A stretch of 64,000 nucleotides of DNA from Dermacentor variabilis (lineage: Eukaryota; Arthropoda; Arachnida; Ixodida; Ixodidae): contig NC_134569.1 in the NCBI RefSeq assembly GCF_050947875.1, positions 20,745,631-20,809,630 of the forward strand. Reading direction: 5' to 3'. This document shows positions 9,090 to 21,237 of the stretch, in pieces (position 1 is the first letter of the stretch; every line of letters begins with the position of its first letter). The notes under the pieces are model-generated. The model made no database searches. It had not been told where the DNA came from and worked only from the letters and a program-made list of their open reading frames with translations. A program made the position numbers and the translations under genes.

Positions 9090-12000
9090 TGCACACAGAA
9101 CACAAGGCACCCACCACCATGACATTTTATTTTTGACAACTGCAACACAAAATGCCGGACTGATATACTTCCTAAAGGGGTTTAATTTTATTTTTTCATC
9201 GCAGAACCGCAAGCACAGGTTGCGTCGCGCGTATACCGCAGCCACGTACTGTGGCCGCGCTGCTTTTCCTCTAACAATGTGGCCCCCGGCGGCTTCACGC
9301 GCTCCCGTAGGTGGCGGATTGGACTGTCACTCCAGAAGTTTAAATACACACCCTCTTTACATAGAAACGACGGCATGATTGTTAAAATATTGTTGGCTTG
9401 GATATGTTTGGCACGAGGCCCAAGACCCTGTCTTCTAACACGTTCTTATGTTTGCGTTCGCGTCTCTGTCTTGAAGGGACTCACACCGTAACATGCTACA
9501 ATGGTGCTTGAGTTGGGCGTAAGTAAGGCGGAAAACGCGGTTCTAAAATGTCTGTTCACTAACTTGTGCAGTAAACCCATGTTTATAGTATTCGCGCAGT
9601 ATAGTAGTAGTATAATAAGAGTCACGAGTATGGCATCAGTAACCGCAAGCGCCACGTTATGGTCGTAACTTGTCGGGACAGCGTAGATGTAATCCACAGA
9701 CCCTGCCACTAAGGAATACGTGGCTAGGCATGGCTGATGAATAATTGCGAAGATTGGTTTTCAGTAAAGGTTTGTTACCAAGAACGGTGGGAGCTTATAC
9801 TGCCGCAAAGTACGGATGCTGAGCGGTGACTCCAATCATTTACTGGGCACATCACACATCTACACTGGAATTCAACTGGTTTCGCCAACTCTTGCTTATA
9901 TTCTCTCGCCTCTAAGCTGCGACTTCGCCTGCCACCCAGGCCCCACCCAGCTTTTCCTCTTTGTCCCCGCGTCTTTCCCAGTCTGCTGAGACGTGCTTCC
10001 ACTGAGGCTTGCTCCTCCTTTTTCTCAATAAATAAAGGCATTCATCCATGCATGCCTAAGTTACTGCAGAAAATAGCGTGTCTTTATCTCCATAACCGCA
10101 CTGTCTCTCACCTGGACTCTCCTATCGCAAAACAAAGTTGCTGTGTTCCAAATGGCTGGGCGTCACATATACAATTTTCTAGGAATGGCCAGTAGCACGG
10201 CGGGCAATTTTCGGTGGGTGACGAGACATTATATACAACACCTTCTCTGCCATATCCACACTCAGTGCTCTGCTTCGTGAGCTACTATTAGCCACTACGA
10301 CGATGTACGAAATGAAAGAAACCTAGCTGGGCTGGTCGCGCGCTGCTCTTTTTGGATTCGTGATGTGTCGGTCTAAAATAATAATATTTCTTATCTAAGC
10401 CTAAATGACAGCGATATAGGCGAGGTGAGTTACGGTAGCTAGTTGGCTTGGACTAACGACGCTCTTCACGCAGCACTTTCGTCTTATGCGTGTTTGCGAA
10501 CGGGAATGAAAGACAGGAGGGTAACATGCCTTCCTGAAATGAAACATTCGGAATAACCCTTTGTTTGGCGGTTGGACATATGTCGAGGGTGCCCAATACG
10601 AACAATCTGCGAGTCTGTATCACCTTGCAAAGGGGAAATCAGATGAAACGTTGTCAAACGGATAGGCTTTTAATTATCGTGAGTAGATCTTTATTGAAAT
10701 TCCTTACCATGAAGTGAAATTCGACTAATAAGCATATAAATTGTCTGTGTTATTAAAACATCCTGTTAGTAAAAGGTTGCTGTGCTTTACAGCCCCCTAA
10801 ATTAAAACGTAAGTTATGGAAAATAAATGGGTGCGGTAAATGTGTGAACGCATACGCAAGAAAACGCCTAGTCCATTTCCCAGTATTCTCTCAATAAAGA
10901 TGGAGCACCTTTATACTCTCACGTAGTAATTTCAAGAACAAAACACTTCCAAAAGAGTCAGTCACGAATGTTACTCATTATAAGATGAGCTTGCGCTGGA
11001 AAAGAAAATAACACTCAAAGATACCGATGGCTGCGCGCAAAGTTCTTCCTCTGATTCTGATATACGGATCAAGGCGTCGGTTCGTCAGATTGGAATGCTC
11101 GTACATCGCAGCGCAATCTCGGGTCGGGAAATGTGATGGAGAATGTACGCCAGTATACGCTTCACGCGCGCAATCTGATAAGATAGCGCTCTTTCGCTAT
11201 TGAATCCGTGCCAACATACTGGATATTAGAAACACATGCACGCGCATCTTGAGCTGATAACTTTCGAACTGTGGTTAGACGCTGAAAAAGCCCCCCCCCC
11301 CCCTTAAAAGAAAGAATACAGTTGCTTTCAATATTAGCTGAAACATAGTGCTGGTGGTATAAAAAGGGCCCCCAACACTGCACAGCGGCGCCGATTGACA
11401 TACAGGAAACTCAAGAGCGAACCACTTTACAATTACTGGTATTTATCAAACCAGCATATCGTGGTTTAATGTAGCCCTGTATTCCAGGGGCCAGTTCTAC
11501 CCCGGGTACTGTGTCGGAGCTCATATTTCATGTCAGCATTATTTTCACAAAATCAAAGCATTTTTTTCTTTAGATCTTAACATTAGACAGCCAAAATACA
11601 TGCAGCGACACCCTCACCCTAATATTTCAGTACTTTTCGTTCTAACGTACATATCCGTGCTGATCCATATGTTACAAAGTGCCGAAAATGTACCCAGTGC
11701 TTTCCTCCAGGAAGCTGTTTTTATTCCTTATGATGCCAGGAATCCGAGTCTGATGCCACCAACGCTCAGAAGCCTAATCGGGAGCGCGCACAATGTTCTC
11801 GCACACCTTGTGGGATGTACCGTAGCGCTGAGGTGCTTCTTGTATAATGTATGAGAATCGGTTGTAAAGACAGACGTGCAAGGTTGGGTCATGTGCTTAA
11901 GCTCATGAAGTTGATTTGTGCCAAGATAACATGTCCAAGCTTTCACACTTACTTTATAAGAAGTCTACAGCACCATCAATATGCCGGCTGCTTTTAACTG

Positions 12001-12324
12001 CACGAAACAAAACTATTCGAACGATGCAAACAATGTTAACATAATTTTATCATTCAAGTGTTCAGATTGGTAACCTCTAGATGCGGAGTAAGTTGAGAAG
12101 TTGTTTGCGTAATTAACAAAGCTACGTTAATTAAATTTTCAGTCATGGTTTTTACGTGGTTAAAGAAAATGAGCAGTTTGGAGCCCGTCCTCGAGATTAA
12201 GCAGCCAAGCGAACAAATTTCGACTAAATGTGTTTCTGTAAGAGCAATGCGAACAAAAATTTTCCAAGTAAACACTCTTGGAAGACTTAACTGACGCAGA
12301 AAAAGAACATCTGTAAAGTCAAAC
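9090..12324. other. 3.2-kb gene-free stretch
   Basis: No domain-bearing frame on either strand. A C13 run lies at 11291-11303. An AATAAA-containing segment at about 10026-10035 follows a pyrimidine-rich region and could be an old retroposon or transcript end, but nothing confirms it. Otherwise I see nothing. Confidence 0.5.
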
Positions 12325-12425
12325 AAAGAACAGCACTTCACGACGGGACGCACACAGGGGGAACCACACACAAACTGCGCTAACATTAAGCGCTGTTCTT
12401 TATGTGATAATGAAGCAACTAGCCC
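12325..12425 (-). repeat. Small hairpin repeat with the shared head motif
   Basis: On the minus strand GGGCTAGTTG (complement of 12416-12425) precedes an inverted repeat. The arms are AAAGAACAGCACTT (12325-12338) and AAGCGCTGTTCTTT (12388-12401), 14 bp with one mismatch and a loop of about 49 nt. It is the same arrangement as at 1113 and 33717, but with much shorter arms. It lies inside an unrecognised 166-codon minus-strand frame (12054-12554) that I regard as chance. Confidence 0.5.
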
Positions 12426-12859
12426 GTCAGTCATTCCTTCCAAACCTGTAAAGTCAACCTGACCACATCTAGCCTTTTGTGATGCTGTTATCAATCGTAT
12501 GGCCCTGTGAACATGTTCCCCATGGTCACGTAGTCGCGTTCCATTTTTATTCACGCTGCTTTCTCGAAGGCAAGCATTTTAAAGTTTTAGTGTCAATACG
12601 GCAGTGAACGTGTGCCGCCGAAAGCTTGCTTGGTAACAGAAGCGATGCATGACGGAATGATGTTGCAGATTTAGCGTGTCGTCGGCATCAAGACAGTGCA
12701 CTGCCGCCGAGGGAAGGAAGATAACGAAAGTGAACAGCTTGGTAGCTGCTCAGGCAGCCGTGCCGATGGTGGCGGTGCCATCATGACAAAATCTGCGGCG
12801 GCGATATTGACAGCTGAGGCGATTTTTTTCTTTTATTACTTTTTTTTACAGCGAAGTCA
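12426..12859. other. Gene-free stretch
   Basis: Nothing recognisable. A T-rich run lies at about 12822-12848. Confidence 0.5.
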
Positions 12860-12863
12860 TTAC

Positions 12864-13581
12864 GAGTATGCTTTAACTCGGGTCCAACTCCGACGTGGCC
12901 TATTCACATAAATGTAAAACGCCGAACGATTTTCTGAGATAACCCCTGGGCCGATTTTAATAAAATTTGCTGGATTCCGGAGAGAAAGGTAAATTCTAGT
13001 GACTATTAGAAGCGGAATTTCTATTTAGGGCTTGAATTCTGGTAAAAGATTTTCAAAAATTCGAAAGTGCGAAAAATACAGAAGCACGAAGTTTACAAAT
13101 TAATAACTCCGCATCAAGAACTGATATCGCGGTTATGTAAACAGACTCCTTTAGACAATTCAAAGCGGACAAATCCAATATGCCGATTAATATCTTACGT
13201 GAAGTCGTTACGTTGTGAACAAGGGTTGTGGAAAAGCTGTATTTCCACATTACTAAATTTTTTTAGATTCATGCGTAATATATCAATTTTGTCCGCTTTA
13301 GACGTGCTGTTAGATGCAATGTACAGAATTGTGATATCAGTTTTGATTGCCGAAAGACAGAGTTGTAAACGTGGTTTCGTTTTCTGAAAATTTGTTATTT
13401 TTGCCAATTTTATATAAACAAATGATCACCAAAATAAAAAATTCTAAACCAACAGTCACTAGATTTTAAGTATTTTTTTAAGTGCAAGAAACCTTGTAAA
13501 ATTTGATGCAGTGGTTGTGGAGAAAACCGAATTCTCCTTTTACATGTATTTATATAGGACCACCAGAGCTAAAGGTTCCTC
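12864..13581 (+). mobile_element. TTAA-type near-palindromic non-autonomous transposon, copy 1
   Basis: It matches, in opposite orientation, the element at 47006-47729. Shared segments include AAAGCGGACAAA, GAACTGATATCGCGG and the outer CTTTAACTCGGG/GAGCTAAAGG. The left half is largely the reverse complement of the right half, so the whole unit is a diverged foldback. Flanks are TTAC (12860-12863) and TCAA (13582-13585), each one base away from TTAA. No transposase frame. TTAA target preference suggests piggyBac-type mobilisation, by inference only. Confidence 0.8.
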
Positions 13582-13599
13582 TCAAGGGCTACTTTCCCC

Positions 13600-13860
13600 A
13601 CTATCGCGTCGGCGTATAGAGCAATATCCCGAAGATAGCTTAATACCGGCCTGACCCGCAGCAGAGGTGCAGCAAGCGTTCAGCTCTCCCCATACGTGGG
13701 CTGATCCCGAATGTAACGCCATGCCAGGCCGACCAGCGGCGGAGGTGAAGCACGCATTAAGCACTCCCCATATGTGGGCCGATTCCGAAGACAGTGCAAT
13801 GCGGGGCCGACATACGGCGGAGGTGCAGCTCGCCATTAAGGAGCCCACATACACGGCTTT
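13600..13860. repeat. 78-bp minisatellite, about three copies
   Basis: Units start at 13653, 13731 and 13809 with GACC/GACAT...CGGCGGAGGTG, giving an exact 78-bp period. A partial unit precedes 13653. Because 78 is a multiple of three, both strands stay open (26-residue repeats such as LNACFTSAAGRPG on the minus strand). I see no start context or domain that would make it a gene. Confidence 0.8.
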
Positions 13861-13917
13861 GCTAGTCATCTTTCTTCACAGAGTGGGAGGGCACTGATAT
13901 TTTTTACTTATCAAACA

Positions 13918-15950
13918 TCAGGTCATCGACGGCGAAACCAGGGACACCAAAGCCGTCCTCGGGCTCCACGTAGAAAGCGCCTTCGACAAGGTTACGCACT
14001 CTGCCATCCTCGCGCAGGTATCGCATCTAAACCTAGGCGAGAGGTCGTACGAATATTGAAAGGCTTCCTCACCGGCAGATGGCGCAGCTCAGACCCGGCG
14101 ACCTGAAGACGGACGAGAAGACATTAGGGAGCCAGGGCACTTCCCAAGGCTCCGTCATCTCACCCATGCTATTTAATCTTGTTATGATTCAAGTTGCCAA
14201 AAGACTATGCCAGCTTGAAGGACTGAAGCACACGATATACGCGGACGACATTACGCTGTGGGTGGACGGGGGCAGTGATGCCCGCACAAAATCCACGCCA
14301 CAGACGGCAGTCGACACGATCGAAGAAAGCTTGGAAGGTACGGGACTGCGTTGCTCCCCAAGTAAGTTGGAGCTCCTGCTTTACCAACCGATCAAACCGC
14401 ACAGAATCAAGAAGCAAAGGAAACACGAAAAGATCAAGATCCGCACCAGGGATGGTAACACAATACCGACGGTCAGCAAGATCCGAGTCCTGGGCATGAC
14501 GATCGAAGTGCTCGGCAGGAACGAAGACACCATCACCCGCATCGTGGGTAAGGCGTCCAATGCCAGCAGAGTGCTCAAGCGCGTTACCACCAAGAAGGGA
14601 GTCATGAAGGAGGAAAACTTCATCAGGCTTATACACTCCTTTGTACTCTGCCAGTGTACGTGGCAGCCTTCCACAAGTGGGTGAAAAGCGAAAAGAACAA
14701 GCTAGACATTCTAATCCGGAGGGCTTACAAGACACCCCTCGGTCTACCTGAAACTACCAACACGAAACGACTCCTCCAGCTGGGCATACACAACACGCTC
14801 GACGAGATCATCGAAGCGCAAAGAGCCGCTCAGTTGGAAAGATTGTCATCAACAAAGGCCGGCAGAAAGATCCTGTGCAGTCTAGGCATCGGTTATCACG
14901 AACAGCAGGGATCAAAATGCCCCGTCCCCGACCACGTACGATGAAACGTGCGGGTTGACCCCTTGCCGAAGAACATGCACCCGGAATTCAACGAAGGCAG
15001 AAGACGCGCTATAGCCAAGGCACTGACGGACCTGCACGCGGAAGACACCGGTGCCAGATACGTGGATGCAGCCGAATAGGCCGGCCGCAACTGCTTCGCG
15101 ATCGCGGTGGTCGACTCCGTGCGGGCGACTGCCAGCACATCGAGCAAGCAAGTGGAGGAAGCAGAAGAAATAGCCATCGCCCTTGCCATCGTAGCCCGAG
15201 AATGCCACATGATCCTCAGCGACTCCAGACAGGCGGTGAGGAACTACACCAAAGGAAGAATTGCCCCAACGTCGGCACGCGTCCTGCTCCGACAGGCATA
15301 CCGCGACAAGAGGACTCGAATCAAGTGGTTCCCGGAGCACGCAGTACAAGCGTCGGAGAAGCATGCCCATCGCAACGAAACGGCACACGCCCGAGCGCGA
15401 GGATTAACCGACCGCGCCCAAGGCAATGGCTGCCCGCTGTGTTTGAGCGCCAAAGACCGGATGACCACCTATGACGAACCGACCAAGGCTTTCGGCTGGC
15501 CCGTAGACTTCTCCCGCCGCCCTGCAAAGGGCTCGACAGGTCGCAGACCGTGCTGTTCAGGTAACTACAAACGAGAACACTTCCAAGCCCGGCGCTATTG
15601 CATAGGATGTACCCAGAATCGCACCCCCATGACAAGTGCAGAGCGTGCTGCAGGGAGAAGGCCACATTCGAGCACATGCTATGGGATTGCTCCAAACATC
15701 CAAGCCAAGCTAACTCAGGACATATACCACCGCAGCTTGAGGAAGCAACGTGGAGCGAAGACCAAGAAGAACCACTACAGGCCGTCCAGCAGGTCATCGA
15801 GGCGATGGCTAGGCAGGAGCCTAGAGAGCCGGCAACGGCGAGCGGGGATCCTCGCAGAGCACCCGCTGCAAGAGTTGGCAGTCGTAGCTGTAGGGAGGAC
15901 CTTGTGGCGACAGGACTACGCGAGCAGGATTTATTTACATATTAACATAT
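13918..15950 (+). mobile_element. RNase H-bearing non-LTR retrotransposon (LINE), 5'-truncated and decayed
   Basis: Begins inside the RT domain (AVLGLHVESAFDKVTHSAIL, where the family has Asp for His). It continues with SQGSVISPMLFN and the catalytic IYADDITLW (near 14240), then a thumb region. An RNase H-like segment follows around 15110-15290 (EAEEIAIALAI, ILSDSRQAVRNY). The 3' end has a Cys/His knuckle (CRACCREKATFEHMLWDC, near 15640-15700). The domains lie in different frames separated by stops, so this is a pseudogene. The RNase H domain points to the I/R1/LOA/Tad-like LINE groups. I cannot name the clade. No TSD was seen. Confidence 0.88.
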
Positions 15951-16053
15951 TAAGCAAGATACATTGGCAGTTTAGCGCGACTCCCATATGGAGCCCGCAA
16001 GACTATCATACAGCAAACAGCTTACGAGCACACAGCTCACTAGTACATTTCTA

Positions 16054-16546
16054 GCATGACAACGAGCACTCAGCTCCCGACGAGGAGCACGCTCTAGCAG
16101 CCGGTAAACGCTGCTTATAAGCTCTCCGCTCGACGCCATAGTTCGACGTCATCGACGTCACCGTTCGATGTCCCCGTGGACCAGCCCTTCTGGCGGAGGG
16201 CTCACAAACACGTGCCGCACACACGCACAGGGGAAAAGGTTCCGGAGCCGTCGTCAGAGGACTTCGTAGAACTCTGCTTTGTCTCGGGTGGCGCAGCCGA
16301 GTGCCACATTCCTGAGTTGACCGCGCGCCACGTGGCTGCTGGTCATCCGCAGTTCTCTGAAGTGCGCCCCGTCTGGTGGGATTGGAACACATGCTGCGGG
16401 CTGAAAGCTGGCACGTCGCGTTGCCACCCCGTACGGCCATTCCTAACACCGCCACGATGACGACGTAGGCCACGTCCGAAGCACGCCTTCGCGCTTTACT
16501 GCAGGCTCAATAAACGTTTTCCCAATCTAATCCAATTACTTATCCG
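16054..16546 (+). other. Possible solo LTR or promoter/polyA unit
   Basis: About 490 bp contains CTTATAAGC (a TATA-like box near 16112-16120) and an AATAAA near 16510, with GC-rich unique sequence between. That spacing suits an LTR. However, no matching partner, no convincing TSD and no fixed TG...CA ends were found. It may instead be LINE 3' flank. Confidence 0.25.
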
Positions 16547-18089
16547 CGTTTGTCCTGCATGCGTGTGCGATAGAAACAAGACGCAGGTATGCATAGAAAA
16601 TCTGAGGTGGCGGCGGCAGGTCGTAGCGCAGAAATTAGCATGCCCAGCCCCTCCACGTACTTACATCTGCATTGACATGGGTTCGTGGTAGTGATAGCGA
16701 CCACAGCTCTACTTTTTCTGCGCGCGCTAGCCATTGTGAAACTAAGGATGTAGTTAGCATGCCCAGCCACTTAATGCAAATTGCAGCAGTTACGAGTGGT
16801 GGAACCCCGCTGGGGCTGATTGTGAAGAAAGCTTCCTTTCTCTGCCCACTCTCGCGATGGTGAAGCTAAAATGAGGAGGAGGCCTGACGGACGCAACGTT
16901 GATGGCCACCATAACAGAATGGATGGACGACCTGCGGAAAGGACGAACCACACCAAGTTTTTAGCACTTGGCCTAGAGTAAAGCGCTACAATGGCTAGTA
17001 TGGCCTCACGGAGATGATAGACCAAACTGCTCCTCACTGCTAACACTGGACTGATACTAAGAAAATACTCCGTTCGCAGACACCACGCTACACTGAAATT
17101 AGCAAAACAATATCAGTTTATAATCTGATAGTGTCAATTATCTGGTGTCCTTATTGTGCGTGTGAATCGCATAATGGTCCTCGAAATGAAATGGTAGTAT
17201 CTGTTTTTGCAAAATGCAAACAAAATGCGTTGAAGTGAACGGACAGCGATCTACCAGCAGAGAAGACCAAAACGCAAATTAAAACTAATTGCTGGTTTCA
17301 GATCTTCCAATGTGCTTTGCACTCAGCTACTATCTGTAATATATTTTTTTTCTTTTTGTGCTCTTATGAAGAGAAAAACTCCACATTACTACAATATCAA
17401 CAACAGTACACAAAATAGACTGGCTTTGAAGCTGTGACCACGCACCGCACTTTTGTACATTCAGCACATGTAGTATTGGGGCAACGCGTTTGAGAAAAAT
17501 GATTAGGTTTTCGGTGAAAGCACTGTGACAGGTGGGAAGAAATCGTTGTCATGCCCGGTCGAAATAATACCATCTGAAATCTTATTTACCTAACATATTT
17601 TTGAGAAATCACTATAACCCTTTATGCGTTTGCTTCGTATGAGTTATGTACTAGCTTGCCTCGTCAATCTCAAAAATTTATTGTCTTTGTGGGAGAAGGC
17701 TTTCGTGAAAAACGGCCCAACATAACAGTAAAACATCCGGCATGGTTTCTATTCAGATGATTGACGAAATTCTGCACTGAGAACGTGTCGACTAGCGTGA
17801 GATTGAAAGTTGAATTATGATCGTTGTAAGCTTGTGTTGCGTCTAGCACGAGCGAGTAGTGTTAGCGATGTCGTTGGTGTGAAAATGTTCAGCTCGGTCT
17901 GCGATTTGTTTTTGTGGATCTCCACATTGAACGTCGCAGTCGTCACGATGAGAGCACTCCCATGACATCATTAGCTCAGTGGGCTGGGAAGGCTCGAGTG
18001 GTAGCTCACCTTGAGGGATATAGGTAACAATTATTGATGTACGTACTTTGCGATGATGAAAAATATGCAGAAACACCACTGGTGTTGTC
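16547..18089. other. Gene-free stretch
   Basis: No recognisable gene, RNA or repeat on either strand. Confidence 0.5.
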
Positions 18090-19215
18090 TAACTATTCGT
18101 AAACAGGCCCCCAAATTTCAATTGGCCCACCCCAAACATTAAGTAGGGCCACCCCCAAATTTCAAGTTGGCAAACCCTCAAATTTAAATTGGCCCACCCT
18201 CAAGTTTAAAGTCGGCCACGCCCGATTTTCTTTTTGCCCAGTCTTAAACTTCAAGCTGGCTCAACCCCGAATTTCAATTGGTCCACCCCTAATTTTCAAG
18301 TTGGTCCACAGACGAATTTCCATAAATCGTCCTCCGAATTTCGAGCCGACGCACCCCAAAATTTAGGTTGGCCCACCCCTATATCACCCCCAAATTCAAA
18401 TTGGCCGACCCCGAGATTGCTCCCACATTTAGGTAGGACCAATCCCATATTACCCCCAAATACAGATTGGCCCGCCTCCACAACACCACCAAATTTAGAT
18501 TGGCCCACTCCAATACCACCCGAAAATCTAGGTTGGTCCATCCCCATATCAGCCCCAAACTAACGCTGGCCCACCCCTCGATCACCTCAAATTTAGGATG
18601 GCCCACCGCAAATCGCCCACCAACTAAGGTTAGTCCACCCATATTTTACCCTCCAATTCAGCTTGGCCCACCCGCGCATCACCCCCACGGTTAGGTTAGC
18701 CCGTCCCCATGTCAGCCCCAAATTTAGGCTGGCCCACCCCCATATCATCCCCAAACCCAGGTTCGCCCACCCCCATATCAGCCCCAAACTAAGCTAGCCC
18801 ACCCCTCTATCACCTCAAATTTAGGATGGCCCACCGCAAATCACTCCCACATTTAGGTTAGCCCACCCCCGTATCACCTCCGATTCAGCTTCGCCCAGCC
18901 CCATATCAGCCCCATGGTTAGGGTGGCCCACCCCCCATATCCCTCCCAAATTTAGGTTCTCCCACCCCCGTATCCTCTCCAAATCCAGGATGGCCCACCC
19001 CCCATATTCCCCCAAACTTAGGCTTACCCATCCCTATATCACCTCAAATTTAGGTTTAGCCACCCCCATATCAGCCTCACATTCAGCTTGACTCACTACC
19101 ATTTCACCCCAAATTTAGGCTGGGCCACTCTCATATCACTACCACATTCAACTTGACCAATCCTTGTATCACGGCCAAATTTATGCTGACGCCACTTCCA
19201 ATTTCAAGTTGGCCG
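18090..19215. repeat. Minisatellite of about 33 bp, about 1.1 kb
   Basis: Diverged tandem units of roughly 31-34 bp with consensus ATATCACCCCCAAATTTAGG plus TTGGCCCACCCCC. The plus strand is C-rich and G-poor, so the minus strand carries regular GGGG and GGG runs. Minus frames read as 11-residue repeats (GWANLNLGVIW), an effect of the period and not evidence of a protein. Units are most regular at 18370-19080 and decay at both ends. Confidence 0.92.
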
Positions 19216-19995
19216 CCCCACCCCTTTTTATAAAGACCTACGTATTCATATGGGAAATGCGTCAAGTTTTTTGGCGTTACAGACACGATTTCGCACGATG
19301 TTGCTACCAGATCATTGGGGCACTCACCAAAGAATGCTTCGCATTAAAAGCAACTGCACCGAACAAGCGACGCCATATTTTGATCATAAATACTGACGGC
19401 TAGCCAAGCTAGCTTCTCTGTAGAGCGACCGGGGCAGACACAGCAAGGGATATTTATTCAAATTGTTTTTTTACGGCCACACCTACGGATTCATACCACT
19501 TGGCTGTAGGGAACACATTACCAGTAGCTATTAATCCACACGCTGCACATCTTCTCCTATTTGGTGCATGTCTTAATTGGATGAATCTTTAGAAATAATT
19601 AACGTTCGGGCAGCGACTCAGCTTAGCAGACACTTTGTTCCGCACGAATGTTGCATAGGAATGGCACTGGCCACCGGGTGGCATTGTGGCCCAGGTGGAC
19701 CTCATTCGCTCGGAGTATGTGCCATTAAGGACAGGGGAAAGTCGAAGAAAACGCACCTTCCAGAAGGACGCAATAAGAATGGCCGTTTTGTTCTCCCAGG
19801 TTCCACGCTACAAAGCACGAAAGTATTTTTTTTTTTTTTTTGCATAGCACAAAGCTTTGTGCAAGCTTCTGGTTATGATGTGCAATGAATAAAACCTTCA
19901 TAAATGCGATGACTTAACAAATGAACACGACATTGCTGTGTTTTAGGAAGGAAAAATAGAAAACATAATATTTCAAGAGAACGACTGGAAAACAA
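19216..19995. other. Gene-free stretch
   Basis: No recognisable gene. A T-run lies at about 19827-19840. Confidence 0.5.
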
Positions 19996-20184
19996 GAACC
20001 GAAAGCAAATCATGAGTTTTCTGTTTCTTCCATCTGGTGGCAGACTATAATACTAAGTCGTATGCGGCTGTAAAAAAAAACTGCGCCGCTGAAAAACCAG
20101 AACCGAAAGCAAATGTTGGGTTTCGTGTTTCTGCCATCTAGTGAGAGACTACAAAACTACGCCCTATGCGGAAAAAAAAAAAAA
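19996..20184. repeat. Tandem duplication, 104-bp period, each copy ending in an A-run
   Basis: GAACCGAAAGCAAAT starts both copies (19996 and 20100). Both continue with TTTCTG/TTTCGTGTTTCTGCCATCT-like text, then TATGCGG and a run of A. The copies differ at many positions, so the duplication is old. It abuts the tRNA-like unit at 20185. Confidence 0.75.
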
Positions 20185-20267
20185 GTCCGAAGCGAGAATC
20201 GAACCGCGGGCACCGCGAAGCGTGACTAAAGGTGCGCGCAATTCTACCGCTCGGCCACGGCTTCCAA
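20185..20267 (-). repeat. tRNA-like unit (Ser-like head) with T-run terminator
   Basis: On the minus strand it reads like a tRNA with a long variable region. It has an A box TGGCCGAGCGGT, a B box GGTTCGATTC, and about 13 T directly downstream (plus-strand A-run, about 20172-20184) resembling a Pol III terminator. The acceptor pairing is partial (GAAGC/GCTTC) and the T-stem pairs poorly. It is more likely a pseudo-tRNA or SINE head than a working tRNA gene. Confidence 0.5.
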
Positions 20268-21237
20268 GGGTTTGCGCTGTGGTACGAACATCTTTTTATA
20301 GATACCACGTAAATTTTTACGACAGTGTTACAAAAAACGCTTTTGGGAACAGTGTTGCGCCATGTGTGGAGAGTCGAGATAGGGATCAATCGAAAGCTGA
20401 GTCTCCGGACTACATACGCTGCACTGCGTATTACGATAGACGTCGTAGGTTAATTACAGGCACCGTTCGTGCCTCGAAAATCGAGTACAAATTTTCGTCG
20501 TTTCCATAGGCTTCCATTGCTAAACCTTTAACCGCTGTGGGAACAAAATTCTTACGTGCCATAACGTGATCACTGCATTTGGATCGTGTGTATTGTCTTC
20601 CAGAACACGTCTGTCGCCTGCGTTTTTGGATAATCGACCTGCAGCTTTTGTTATGCGCGAAAAACCCGCTCGTTCCATTGAAAACGCGCTAGCTTCGTGC
20701 CGGGGCCGCTTGGTGCGCTAGTTGGTACGTGTCCAGGAAAGCTGGATATGCTTTCAAAAATTATGAGTATTCCGTATAGTATATCGTAAGCCAACGAACT
20801 CACTTTCAGGCCCACGTCTTTATTTCAATGGTATATAAGCTTTGGAGTGACGTGAGAGCGAAATAGAGAGAGAAATGAGATAGGGAATGGCAGGGAGGCT
20901 CACCAGAAGAACGGAAACATAACGAAACTATAGGTAGAGCTAGAAGCCGCCTTTATGAGCCAAGACGTGAAAGTTGTGCGTAGCCACAAACAAGATTTCT
21001 AGACGTTTCGAGACATAGATATCTCGAATCTTTCATCACACCATTGCTTTTAAATTGTACGTAGCAGCCTGATATTGCCGCATTAAGCAAAAGTTACACT
21101 AATGTCCAGAAATATATTACAACGTATATGCTAAAAAAGCAGTTCAAGACTGCTCACAGACGTGCAATCCCTACATGTAAACGGCACTGCTTGAAGACAA
21201 GCCCGTTTATTAAAGAGCGCTGACGCAGGCGATGGCT
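20268..21237. other. Gene-free stretch
   Basis: No gene recognised. Positions about 20852-20925 resemble the 3' end of the LINE at 33212 (GAGAGAGAAATG and GCAGGGAGGCTCACCAGA), so this is possibly a short LINE tail remnant on the minus strand. Confidence 0.4.

Noticed and set aside
12054..12554. 166-codon minus-strand frame as a gene
   Set aside because: It runs through a hairpin repeat and has no recognisable motif. Chance is more likely.
18090..19215. CRISPR-like array
   Set aside because: The period is similar to repeat-spacer arrays, but every unit is a diverged copy of one sequence with no unique spacers, and the setting is eukaryotic.
20185..20267. Functional tRNA-Ser gene
   Set aside because: The T-stem and acceptor pair poorly. 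Only the two internal Pol III boxes and the T-run look good.
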